A stretch of DNA of 30,238 nt from assembly GCA_024689165.1 (NCBI GenBank), contig JAILDS010000041.1:1-30238 (forward strand), in the 5' to 3' direction. The number at the start of each line of letters is the position of its first letter. Position 1 is the stretch's first letter. The stretch is from Clostridia bacterium. GTDB taxonomy: Bacteria > Bacillota > Clostridia > Oscillospirales > Acutalibacteraceae. Below, in pieces: positions 7,036 through 14,220 of the stretch. Below the pieces are notes generated by a model. It saw nothing but the letters and a program-made list of their open reading frames with translations. It was not told where the DNA came from and ran no database searches. The position numbers were made by a program, and so were the translations under genes.

Positions 7036-8778
7036 TTACGCAAGACCGATGGACTTTCTGAGGATAGCTCTGGCGTCCTGAGCGGTGATCTCGCCGTCAA
7101 GGTCGATATCGGCAGCGCTGAACTGAACAGCGGTGTAGTCCTCGAGCTTGAGAGCGATACGAAGGGCTGCTCTGGCGTCCTGAGCGGTGACTTCCTTGTC
7201 GCCGTCAACGTCGCCGGGGCCGTAAGCGTAAAGAGCGTCGGGAAGATCCTCGGTAACGATGGAGGCGATCATAGCGCCGGCATCTGCACCGGATCCGGCA
7301 TAAGCCGTGCCGCCGGTAGCGGCGGAAAGGTCTGCGAACTCTGCAAGGGGCTCGGTCTTTTCGGTAGATACGGTGAAGGTCATGATGGTCTCGCCCGGGC
7401 AGATCGCCATGGCGGAATAACCGTCGGCGGGAGCGCCGTAACGGCCGAGCGCCGGGGAAGCGGCCAAGGCGGGCTCGACGTCATAGGATACGAGAGTATC
7501 AATTCCAGTAAGCGCGTTCTGAGCCATGAGGAGCGTATAGCCCGTGTTGGGTTCGGGATCGAGCGGCGCGGCGTCGCCCATGATGACGCAGGCCTTCTTG
7601 GAGGTGCTGGCCCAGCTGAGCTCGGCAAGACCGTCGATAACGCCGGAATAAACTGTTTCGGGCGAGTCGCCGCCGTAGCCGAGGGTCAGGCCGTCGATGG
7701 CGGCGGTGATCTCATCCTCATACCAGGTGAAATCCTGCTGGACCTTGTAAGGATAGTCTCTGCTGTCGCCGGTCCTGTCGGCAAAATCGCGGTAGTCGAT
7801 AACGGCGCAGCGGTAGACAAGGCCCATGGTATCGAGAGCGGCGATGATCTCTTTCATGCTTGCGCGGACGGACTCGATGTCGTCGCCCATGGAACCGGTG
7901 GTGTCGATAACGAACGCGAGGTCGAGCTCGACGAAGTACGGATTGCCGCAGCCGTCGCAGTAGCCGTCTCCGTCGCCGTCGTTATGGTGCTTCGGGATAG
8001 GCATCTCGAAGAAGTGGCCGCACTGAACGCAGGTGTAGCGCCTGATGCCTTCTTCTTTGCAGTTGGGCTGTTTTATTATTTCGGACTTGTACTCGTGTTC
8101 GGCGTCTGCGCGGACGACCATGTCGCGGGCGGCAGAGCTGTCATACCAGAAAACGCCGAGGAAATAGGTCGCACCTTCCTCACACTCGTGGTTGATGAGG
8201 AAGTTGCTGCCTTCGCCGCCGTCGTCGTTGTATTCAAGCTGGTTCATGTCCGCGTCATAAAGATACGCCTTGGTGTCGTACTCCGTATCGGACGTGAAAG
8301 ATACAATGTGGTTGTAAGGGCATTCGTATTTGAGCAGGACGGTCTTGCCTTCGCCGACAAAAACGGTGAAAGGCTCGCCGGCGGGCAGCTCCTGGATGGG
8401 ATCCGCCGTGACGAGGACCTGGATATCGCCCTCGCCGCCGCCGTAGAGCGTCGCGCCGAAATACGCCGTCTCGCCCTCGAGGACCGGAGCGGAAAGGGCA
8501 AAGTTCCTGCCCTCGCCGCCGTCGTCGTTGCTCGCGATGACGTTGTGCTCGGCGTCGTAGACCACGCCGTAGGTGTCGGCTTCGCCGACGCTGGTCACGG
8601 TGATCATGCAGTCATAAGGCGCAACGACCGTAAAATCGGCGTAATCGCCTGTTGCGGTCAACGTCGTCGTGGCGTTTATCGGCAGCTGGGGAATGTCGTC
8701 AGCAACAGAAAGAGGGATGAAGCTGAAAACAAGTGCGAGCGCGATGAGTAAAGCGAGCATCGTCTTTGCTTTTTTCAT
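7036..8778 (-). CDS. Secreted von Willebrand factor A protein with C-terminal dockerin
   Basis: Predicted exported protein of 580 residues; function unknown. I choose ATG 8778, ten bases after AAAGGAG, over a TTG eight codons upstream. Residues 1-26 are a signal peptide (MKKAKTMLALLIALALVFSF). Two repeats of about 95 residues follow, each with a DDGGEGxNF signature resembling pre-peptidase C-terminal-like beta domains. Around 240-278 are three CxxC pairs with a HNDGDGDGYCDGC stretch common in Clostridia surface proteins. Residues 284 to about 515 form a VWA domain with a MIDAS-like DTTGS (292-296), where the second position departs from DxSxS only conservatively. The last 60 residues are a type I dockerin: two calcium loops (DVDGDKEVT, DIDLDGEIT) each followed by AQDARA. 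The dockerin implies docking on a cohesin scaffold outside this window. Confidence 0.88.
   Translation of the reverse strand: MKKAKTMLALLIALALVFSFIPLSVADDIPQLPINATTTLTATGDYADFTVVAPYDCMITVTSVGEADTYGVVYDAEHNVIASNDDGGEGRNFALSAPVLEGETAYFGATLYGGGEGDIQVLVTADPIQELPAGEPFTVFVGEGKTVLLKYECPYNHIVSFTSDTEYDTKAYLYDADMNQLEYNDDGGEGSNFLINHECEEGATYFLGVFWYDSSAARDMVVRADAEHEYKSEIIKQPNCKEEGIRRYTCVQCGHFFEMPIPKHHNDGDGDGYCDGCGNPYFVELDLAFVIDTTGSMGDDIESVRASMKEIIAALDTMGLVYRCAVIDYRDFADRTGDSRDYPYKVQQDFTWYEDEITAAIDGLTLGYGGDSPETVYSGVIDGLAELSWASTSKKACVIMGDAAPLDPEPNTGYTLLMAQNALTGIDTLVSYDVEPALAASPALGRYGAPADGYSAMAICPGETIMTFTVSTEKTEPLAEFADLSAATGGTAYAGSGADAGAMIASIVTEDLPDALYAYGPGDVDGDKEVTAQDARAALRIALKLEDYTAVQFSAADIDLDGEITAQDARAILRKSIGLA
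7067..7190. repeat. Exact 22-base direct repeat in the two dockerin segments
   Basis: Positions 7067-7088 and 7169-7190 are identical for 22 bases and encode the TAQDARA part of each dockerin calcium segment. Identity at DNA level, including third positions, points to recent duplication or conversion between the halves. Confidence 0.75.
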
Positions 8779-8861
8779 CTTTTTTCGTCTCCTTTTTGTC
8801 AATATAAATCATCTGAAATGCTCTGTCATGATCACGGGGCGACAGCTCAGAACAGATAATG

Positions 8862-8878
8862 ACCTTACTTTTTAAGGT
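8862..8878 (-). promoter_or_regulatory. Small hairpin at the start of the VWA-gene leader
   Basis: ACCTTA (8862-8867) and TAAGGT (8873-8878) pair over 6 bp with a five-base loop, just after the predicted transcription start. It could stabilise the mRNA 5' end. Confidence 0.35.
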
Positions 8879-8887
8879 TCCATTCAG

Positions 8888-8917
8888 ATAATAGCACCAG
8901 ACGCCTGTCAAAGTCAA
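8888..8917 (-). promoter_or_regulatory. Promoter of the VWA-dockerin gene
   Basis: On the minus strand TTGACT (8917-8912), an 18-base spacer and TATTAT (8893-8888). The leader to ATG 8778 would be about 100 bases. It lies in the 213-bp gap after the LRR gene, so the VWA gene is probably transcribed alone. Confidence 0.75.
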
Positions 8918-8991
8918 TCATTTGATAACATTTTTAAGAGATTGTTAAAAAAACTCCATCGATATCCCGGAACGGAAAAGGACGGCCCGTA

Positions 8992-9849
8992 TCAGTTACG
9001 GCGTTTCCGCCGGACAAGGACGCCTGCGGCCGAAGCGGCGCAGAAAAAGCCGAAAAACGCCAGGACCGACAGAACGGTCATTACGTGCAGCCCCTTCAGC
9101 GCGCCGGGCAGCAGGTTGACGACCGGAAGATCGGCGTTGAGAAAAACGATGGAAGGAGCGTTGAAAAGGTCTATATTCTCCGTACCGAGCTTATTCGTTT
9201 CCCACAGGCTCTCCGACCCGGAATAGACGACCTCGGCAAGGTCCGGGCAACCGTCTATGCTCGATTCGTTTATAAAAGGCTTCAGAGAACGTATCCCGAC
9301 TCTTTCAAGAGAGCCCAGACAATAAAAACAGTTCTCTCCGACACGTTCGACGTTTTCACCCAGCGCAAGCTCCCGGATACCTGTCCCGCAGAAGGCGCTG
9401 CGTCCGAGCTCAATAAGCGTGTCCGGGAGTTCGAGAGAGTCGAGACAACGGCAGCGCAGGAACGCGTAATTCCCTATTGATTCGAGCCCGTCCGGCAGGA
9501 CGGCCTCGCGGACGGAAAAACCGACGAAGGCACACCTGCCCACGCGCTTCGCGCCGGGCCCGATGACGATCCTGTAAGTCTCATCCCTCAGCTCCGACCA
9601 GGGCGCGTCGGAAGGCGAAGCATAGTCCGCCGCCGCGGACTGCGCTCCGACGAACAGCGCCCCGTCGGAAAAGTACCAGTCCCGAGAATCGGAAGCGCGC
9701 GCGCCGAGGCAAAAACAACACAGGACCGCAGCCGCAGCGGCGGCGCGGCCGATCAGCCGTAAAAACCGACGGCATAACGGCGTTCCGGTCCGGGGCGTCG
9801 CCCACCTCGATACGTTCAACGCGGGAATAACGGTTTCAGCCTTTCGCAA
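8992..9849 (-). CDS. Membrane-anchored BspA-like leucine-rich-repeat protein
   Basis: Up to 285 residues; no enzyme motif, role unknown. An N-terminal hydrophobic segment (about 31-52, RFLRLIGRAAAAAAVLCC) looks like a signal peptide ending near ARASDS. The middle (about 85-210) contains four or so LRR_5/BspA-type repeats, each with a hydrophobic strand and an xxxIGxxAFxxC pattern (RVGRCAF, SIGNYAF, ELGRSAF, RVGENCF). A C-terminal transmembrane helix follows (about 255-278), ending in RRKRRN, the classic stop-transfer tail. The protein is therefore probably displayed outside the membrane. No ATG exists in the first 250 codons: TTG 9849 (overlapping the preceding peptidase gene by 14 bases) or TTG 9819 are the best starts, neither with a clear ribosome site. 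It appears to be the third gene of the XRE-ImmA operon. Confidence 0.75.
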   Translation of the reverse strand: MRKAETVIPALNVSRWATPRTGTPLCRRFLRLIGRAAAAAAVLCCFCLGARASDSRDWYFSDGALFVGAQSAAADYASPSDAPWSELRDETYRIVIGPGAKRVGRCAFVGFSVREAVLPDGLESIGNYAFLRCRCLDSLELPDTLIELGRSAFCGTGIRELALGENVERVGENCFYCLGSLERVGIRSLKPFINESSIDGCPDLAEVVYSGSESLWETNKLGTENIDLFNAPSIVFLNADLPVVNLLPGALKGLHVMTVLSVLAFFGFFCAASAAGVLVRRKRRN

Positions 9850-10372
9850 CGGTCTTGAGGAAGTCCGGCCGGACCTGTTCGGGCAGGCGCAGCTTATAGC
9901 CGATTGTGACCATTTCGGCTATTTTTATGGACATGAGCTCGGGGCAGACGTCAAACACGCTCGCGAGCTGGCAAACGTCATAACCGTTCTCTCGGGCGGC
10001 GTCGAAGACCTCCTCGCTGTCGAGCAGGAGATGGGCGGCAAAGCAGTTCGCCTCATACTCCGTCTTCGCGCCGGAAAAGCTCAGCGTCTCGTCCGAGAAA
10101 AAACCCGACCTTGCGGCAAGCTCCCTGTGCAGCAGCTCGTGCCCGAGTTCATGCGCGGCGACGACGCGCGTCATACGGTCGTCGAGCGAGTTGCTCAGGA
10201 TGATGAACCCGCCGCTCTCCGACCCGGGGGCGACGTACATGCCCACGGGCGACGTCAGGGAGGAAAAAACGACGCTCAGCCCGCGCTCCTGCGCGATCTC
10301 AAGAGGGTCGTTCGTCTCGTACGTCCTCCTGACCCGAAGCGCGACGGAGTGTATGCGGACCGAGCTATTCAT
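9836..10372 (-). CDS. ImmA/IrrE-family metallopeptidase
   Basis: Predicted cytoplasmic zinc peptidase of 178 residues, of the group that cleaves or inactivates a partner XRE repressor. The gluzincin motif HELGH is in VVAAHELGHELLH (about residues 71-83) and the third ligand glutamate lies in EYEANCFAAHLLL, the standard ImmA/IrrE arrangement. The N-terminal region with NDPLEIAQERGLSVVF and the C-terminal region ending PEQVRPDFLKTVAK also match peptidases paired with XRE regulators in Clostridia. The start is ATG 10372; the longer open frame upstream is only the XRE gene read in another frame. It overlaps the XRE gene by 8 bases, so the two are translated together. Regulator-protease partnership is inferred from context and known families. 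Confidence 0.92.
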   Translation of the reverse strand: MNSSVRIHSVALRVRRTYETNDPLEIAQERGLSVVFSSLTSPVGMYVAPGSESGGFIILSNSLDDRMTRVVAAHELGHELLHRELAARSGFFSDETLSFSGAKTEYEANCFAAHLLLDSEEVFDAARENGYDVCQLASVFDVCPELMSIKIAEMVTIGYKLRLPEQVRPDFLKTVAKG

Positions 10373-10796
10373 CGTTCCCGGGCTCCGCGCCTCCGTCAAA
10401 ATCCGGCGCGAATATCTCGACCCGCCTTTTTTTTGAGCGGACGAACGCGTCCTGCAGGGCGAGCATGACGGCGTCCTTGTCGTCCTCGCTGAGACTGCCG
10501 CCCGCGAAAAGGACCTTGGCGCTCTTAACAAGCTCGTCCGCCTTGCGGTAGCCCTCGTCCCTGAGAGTTTCGAGCTGAGCCCTGCGCGGCACACTCGACT
10601 CTCCGAGAAGATACTCCTCGTCGCACTGCAGCGCCTTGGCAAGCCTGGCGTACACGCCGCGGTTGCGGGGACGCCTGCCGTCGATCTCCCAGCTGCGCAC
10701 CGTCCTGAGCGAAACGCCTATCATGTTCGCCAGCTCGGTCTGAGACATCCGCATTTTTGTTTTCCTGAGGTCCTTGACCTTTTCACCGAATTCCAT
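10365..10796 (-). CDS. XRE-family transcriptional regulator
   Basis: DNA-binding protein of 143 residues. The N-terminal 65 residues form a helix-turn-helix of the Cro/CI type: MSQTELANMIGVSLRTVRSW carries both helices, followed by EIDGRRPRNRGVYARLAKAL. The C-terminal half, with LFAGGSLSEDDKDAVMLALQ, is the extension typical of XRE proteins encoded beside ImmA peptidases. The start may be ATG 10796 or the adjacent TTG 10799; both are served by AAAGGA. It lies first in the operon, behind a strong promoter flanked by two copies of an inverted GGCAACTT, which suggests autoregulation. Likely signal: unknown stress that activates the ImmA partner. Confidence 0.92.
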   Translation of the reverse strand: MEFGEKVKDLRKTKMRMSQTELANMIGVSLRTVRSWEIDGRRPRNRGVYARLAKALQCDEEYLLGESSVPRRAQLETLRDEGYRKADELVKSAKVLFAGGSLSEDDKDAVMLALQDAFVRSKKRRVEIFAPDFDGGAEPGNDE

Positions 10797-10823
10797 CAAG
10801 CCACTTTCCTTTCACTAAAAATA

Positions 10824-10888
10824 GGCAACTTATCTGTAATAATTAAACCATATGGGAAAAATAATGTCAACATTTTTTTCAAGTTGCC
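10824..10888. promoter_or_regulatory. Paired inverted half-sites flanking the XRE promoter
   Basis: GGCAACTT at 10824-10831 and its exact reverse complement AAGTTGCC at 10881-10888 bracket the XRE promoter, one near the transcription start and one upstream of the -35. Centre-to-centre distance is 57 bases. The layout suits an autoregulator that binds both sites. Confidence 0.6.
10842..10870 (-). promoter_or_regulatory. Promoter of the XRE-ImmA-LRR operon
   Basis: On the minus strand TTGACA (10870-10865), 17-base spacer, TTTAAT (10847-10842). The leader would be about 40 bases. Confidence 0.85.
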
Positions 10889-10904
10889 CATTTTTTGCAA
10901 ACAG

Positions 10905-10933
10905 TTGACGCATTCTCTCAAAGGTGCTATACT
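10905..10933 (+). promoter_or_regulatory. Promoter of the YtvI-like permease gene
   Basis: TTGACG (10905-10910), 17-base spacer, TATACT (10928-10933) on the plus strand. It diverges from the XRE promoter, with -35 elements 34 bases apart, so the XRE protein could affect both directions. Confidence 0.82.
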
Positions 10934-11020
10934 GATTTGTGCGTCCGGCGCCGGTTCTGCCGCATCGTCGCGTCCGGAACGCAAGCGCCGTTGCCTGCGC
11001 GGTCAGGAGTTGAAAACAGG

Positions 11021-12247
11021 ATGGATGAATACGCTCTGAGACGGAAAACACAAACAGAGAAACGCTGGACATTCGTCGTCAATTGTCTTTTCTTCGGAAT
11101 AATAATCGGGCTTTTCTATTTCTTCGCGAACCCGGCAATGGGCGTCCTGTTTCCGGTATTCTTCGCGCTTTTCCTGGGAGTCGTGCTGCAGCGCCCCGTC
11201 AACTTCCTTACGAAAAAGACGAAGCTGCCGCGCAAGCTCTGGGCCGTTCTGCTCGTTCTTCTTATAACCTCGGCGGTCGTTCTGCTGCTGGTCTTTGTGG
11301 GGCTGAGGATATATGAGGAGTTCAAGTCGTTTTTCGAGTACATCAGAGAGGCGACGGAGGATTTCGACATCAAAGCCTGGCTTGCGGGGCTTTCCGAAAA
11401 GCTCTCGGACGCTCTGCCGGGCAAGCTGAGCGAAACCGTCATGCCGTATATCGAGGATTTCATTTCGGACTTCGGTTCTTCCGACGCCGAGTCCGGCGGT
11501 TCAAAGGGCATCTCTTCCGCTCTGACAGGGCTTCTGTCCTCTCTCCCGTCAAGCGTTTTCTCAAAGGCGAAGCAGATACCCACAATGCTTATCTCCGCCG
11601 TCGTAAGCATCGTTCTCGCCTGCTTTTTCACGATCGACTACAACTCGCTGAAGGATTCGCTTTTTGCCCGTCTTCCTTTAAAAACCGGCCGCCGTCTGAA
11701 GGACACGAAGCGCGTCCTTTTCACGACGATGAAGAAGATGCTCCGCGCCTACGCGCTGATAACGCTCATTACCGCCACGGAGGTCTATATCATACTGACC
11801 GTACTGCGGCTTGCGAAGGTCTTTGACTCGAACTATATCTTCGTAATTTCCGTCATTACTGCGATAGTCGATATCGTCCCCGTTCTCGGCACCGGCACCG
11901 TGTTCATCCCTTGGGCGGTCTACAGCCTGTTTACCGGCAGGATAGGTCTCGGCATAGGCCTTCTGATCGGCTACGCCGCGATCACGGTCATACGTCAGGT
12001 GATCGAGCCCAAGCTCGTCGCCGGCCAGGTAGGCCTGTCGCCCGTCATCACCATCTGCTCAATGTACATCGGCGGCCGCGTGCTCGGCGCGCTGGGCATA
12101 TTCATCCTGCCGCTCACCGTCATGTTCATAAAGCTTCTGAGCGACGAAGGGATAATCGAGATCTTCGCGACCCGCGAAGCAAAAAACGACTCACTTACTG
12201 AGGAGACTGAATCAATTGGAGATACAAAACAAGATAAACCGGAATGA
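11021..12247 (+). CDS. AI-2E/YtvI-family membrane permease
   Basis: Integral membrane protein of 408 residues. Hydrophobic segments are visible at about 20-60 (two helices around a FFANPAMGVLFP turn), 78-100, 205-225, 255-275 and a cluster of three or four near the C-terminus, the usual topology of the AI-2E/PerM/YtvI group. Family-typical stretches include DIVPVLGTGTVFIPWAVY and EPKLVAGQVGLSPVITI. A soluble loop rich in Ser/Asp (about 120-195) separates the two membrane halves. In Clostridia the closest group is sporulation protein YtvI, but substrates range from autoinducer-2 to ions, so no substrate is assigned. ATG 11021 is chosen over an in-frame upstream GTG/ATG-like extension because it lies after AGGAG and downstream of the promoter. 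The 3' end overlaps the NYN gene by 32 bases. Confidence 0.88.
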   Translation: MDEYALRRKTQTEKRWTFVVNCLFFGIIIGLFYFFANPAMGVLFPVFFALFLGVVLQRPVNFLTKKTKLPRKLWAVLLVLLITSAVVLLLVFVGLRIYEEFKSFFEYIREATEDFDIKAWLAGLSEKLSDALPGKLSETVMPYIEDFISDFGSSDAESGGSKGISSALTGLLSSLPSSVFSKAKQIPTMLISAVVSIVLACFFTIDYNSLKDSLFARLPLKTGRRLKDTKRVLFTTMKKMLRAYALITLITATEVYIILTVLRLAKVFDSNYIFVISVITAIVDIVPVLGTGTVFIPWAVYSLFTGRIGLGIGLLIGYAAITVIRQVIEPKLVAGQVGLSPVITICSMYIGGRVLGALGIFILPLTVMFIKLLSDEGIIEIFATREAKNDSLTEETESIGDTKQDKPE

Positions 12248-13136
12248 TCCGGACGTCCACATAGCCGTGCTCATCGACGCCGAAAACGTGTCCGCGTCCT
12301 ACGTCAGACCGCTTCTGGAGGAGGTAGCGCTGTACGGCACGCCGACGGTCAAGCGCATCTACGCGGACTGGACGAGCAGCCTCGTTTCCGGCTGGAAGCC
12401 CGTGCTTCTCGAAAACGCCATAAACCCCGTACAGCAATACAGTTATACTCAGGGCAAGAATTCGTCCGACTCGGCGATGATAATCGACGCGATGGACATC
12501 CTCTATACCAAAGACATCGACACCTTCTGCATCGTGTCCTCGGACAGCGATTTCACGCGGCTGTGCACCCGTCTGCGCGAGGCAGGCAAAAGGGTCATCG
12601 GCATCGGAGAGCAGAAAACGCCCCGCGCCTTCATACAATCCTGCGATAAATTCATTTTTATTGACCTTATAGCGAACGACTCCAAGAAAACTGCGGCTCA
12701 GCCGGCAAAGAAACAGAGCGCTCAGAAGCAGACTCAATCGGGCAAGAGCTCCACAGGCGAACAGAACAAACAGGAGCAGCAGTCCGATGGCTCGAAGAGG
12801 TCCAGGCGCCGCTCCGGAGGAGCAAAGGCGGAAGCCGCCGAGGCGAAAGAGGCCGCTGCGCCGGCAAAGGAAGCCAAGGAGAAATCCGAGGTCCCCGAGG
12901 ACGTGACTCAGCTTCTGACGGACGCCGTTTCCGCCGCGGCGGACGAGGACGGATGGGCTTTCCTCGCGGACGTCGGGAACCTGCTGCTCAAGATCGACCC
13001 GTCCTTCGACAGCCGCAATTACGGCTTCCGCAAGCTGACTCCCCTTCTCGCCGCCGCCGGGCAGTTCGAGATAGACTCACGTCCGACCGAGAACTCGCAC
13101 ATCAAGCATATTTTTATAAGAAAAATCGACAACTGA
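12216..13136 (+). CDS. NYN-domain predicted ribonuclease with C-terminal LOTUS/OST-HTH-like domain
   Basis: Predicted RNA-processing protein of 306 residues. Residues about 14-155 form a NYN (PIN-like) nuclease domain: acidic residues in AVLIDAENV, SDSAMIIDAMD and SSDSDFTRL supply the metal site, all intact. A low-complexity linker of about 65 residues rich in Lys, Gln, Ala and Glu follows. The last 80 residues (from PEDVTQLL) resemble a LOTUS/OST-HTH domain, with GWAFLADVGNLLL and DSRNYGFRKLTPLLAAAGQF as the diagnostic core. Such NYN-LOTUS proteins (DUF88/LabA-like) are thought to bind and cut structured RNA; the target is unknown. No ATG is suitable: TTG 12216, ten bases after GAGGAG, is the likely start, inside the end of the permease gene. 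A bidirectional terminator follows. Confidence 0.85.
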   Translation: MEIQNKINRNDPDVHIAVLIDAENVSASYVRPLLEEVALYGTPTVKRIYADWTSSLVSGWKPVLLENAINPVQQYSYTQGKNSSDSAMIIDAMDILYTKDIDTFCIVSSDSDFTRLCTRLREAGKRVIGIGEQKTPRAFIQSCDKFIFIDLIANDSKKTAAQPAKKQSAQKQTQSGKSSTGEQNKQEQQSDGSKRSRRRSGGAKAEAAEAKEAAAPAKEAKEKSEVPEDVTQLLTDAVSAAADEDGWAFLADVGNLLLKIDPSFDSRNYGFRKLTPLLAAAGQFEIDSRPTENSHIKHIFIRKIDN

Positions 13137-13144
13137 CAACTAAT

Positions 13145-13185
13145 AAAAAAGAGGCGCGGCTGTTCAGGGCCGCGTCTCTTTTTTT
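13145..13185. terminator. Bidirectional terminator between the NYN gene and the nucleoside transporter
   Basis: The arms 13151-13160 and 13169-13178 pair over 10 bp with one G-T wobble and an eight-base loop. Seven T follow on the plus strand and six A precede, giving a T-run on the minus strand too. It serves the convergent NYN and permease genes. Confidence 0.92.
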
Positions 13186-13233
13186 GCCTTGAAATGAAGG
13201 ATACGCCGCTGTTTGCGCGGTGTTGCCCCAGTA

Positions 13234-14220
13234 TTACCTGTCCTCTCTGAAATAAGCAAGTCCGAGGCTCTGAGGCGGCTGATGCTCGCGCTTTTTTCTC
13301 ATCGAGGTAGCGATAAGAACGACTATCGTAGCCAGATAAGGCAGCATTTTGAACAGCTCCTGAGAGCTTCTGGACAGATTGGGTATGAAGATGTAGACAA
13401 CGTACAGTCCGCCGAACAGAGCCGAGCCCAGAGCGGCCATATCGGGCTTCCAGATCGCGAAGATAACGAGGGCTATCGCGAGCCAGCCTCTGTCGCCGAA
13501 GCCGCCGTTCGACCACACGCCGCAGGTGTAGTCCATGATGAAGTAAAGCCCGCCGAGACCGGCTATCATACCGCCGATGCAGATGGCCAAGTATTTATAC
13601 CGGTTGACGTTGATGCCGGCGGCGTCGGCAGTTGCGGGACTCTCGCCGACAGCGCGCAGGTTGAGGCCGACGCGGGTTTTCCTGAGGATGATCGCCGCGA
13701 CTATAGCGACTATCACAGCCAGATAAGCGAGAAAACCGTAAGAAAAGAAGAGCTTGCCGAAATCGCCGAGCTTGGAAGCGAACGGGAGCGCTGTTTTGAA
13801 GAAGTCGCTCGTCCGTTTGAGCGAAAGGGCGCCGCCCTCGCCGTACAGCGTGGCAAGAGAGCCTCCGAAGAAGTTGCCGACGCCGACGCCGAAGGTCGTC
13901 AGCGCGAGACCGGCGACGTTCTGGTTCGACCTGAGCGTGACCGTAAGGAAGCCGTAGATAAGGCTCATCAGCAGAGAACCCAGCAGCGAGCACAGAAGCG
14001 GAACGAGCACGGCGAAGAAGGGATTCAGCTTGTCGCCGGCGATCCTTTCGTTGAAAAACGCGCCAATGACGCCGGAAACCGCGCCGACGTACATTATGCC
14101 GGGGATACCGAGGTTGAGGTTGCCGGATTTTTCGGTGATTATCTCGCCGCAGGAACCGTAGAGCAGCGGGATGCCCTGGACTATCGCCCTCTGGAGGAAA
14201 TTGACTATCGTAGTGATCAT
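13234..14220 (-). CDS. Nucleoside ABC transporter permease (NupQ-like)
   Basis: Second membrane subunit of a BMP-type nucleoside importer, 328 residues, almost wholly hydrophobic with about eight helices. IPLLYGSCGEIITEKSGNLN followed by LGIPGIMYVGA is the highly conserved N-terminal block of the BPL_transp_2 permease family, and the central VGLNLRAVGESPATADAAGI is the cytoplasmic coupling helix that contacts the ATPase. It is the last gene of the unit; its ATG overlaps the stop of the preceding permease gene in an ATGA. A bidirectional terminator lies about 50 bases downstream. Similarity to Bacillus NupQ suggests purine nucleosides as substrate; the neighbouring xpt supports that. Confidence 0.93.
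   Translation of the reverse strand: MITTIVNFLQRAIVQGIPLLYGSCGEIITEKSGNLNLGIPGIMYVGAVSGVIGAFFNERIAGDKLNPFFAVLVPLLCSLLGSLLMSLIYGFLTVTLRSNQNVAGLALTTFGVGVGNFFGGSLATLYGEGGALSLKRTSDFFKTALPFASKLGDFGKLFFSYGFLAYLAVIVAIVAAIILRKTRVGLNLRAVGESPATADAAGINVNRYKYLAICIGGMIAGLGGLYFIMDYTCGVWSNGGFGDRGWLAIALVIFAIWKPDMAALGSALFGGLYVVYIFIPNLSRSSQELFKMLPYLATIVVLIATSMRKKREHQPPQSLGLAYFREDR

Noticed and set aside
6766..8751. 661-codon open frame on the plus strand
   Set aside because: Antisense shadow of the VWA-dockerin gene (and part of the infC leader); no domain, and the minus frame has signal peptide, VWA and dockerin.
10373..10642. N-terminal extension of the ImmA peptidase
   Set aside because: These codons are the XRE gene read in another frame; the peptidase has a proper start at 10372.
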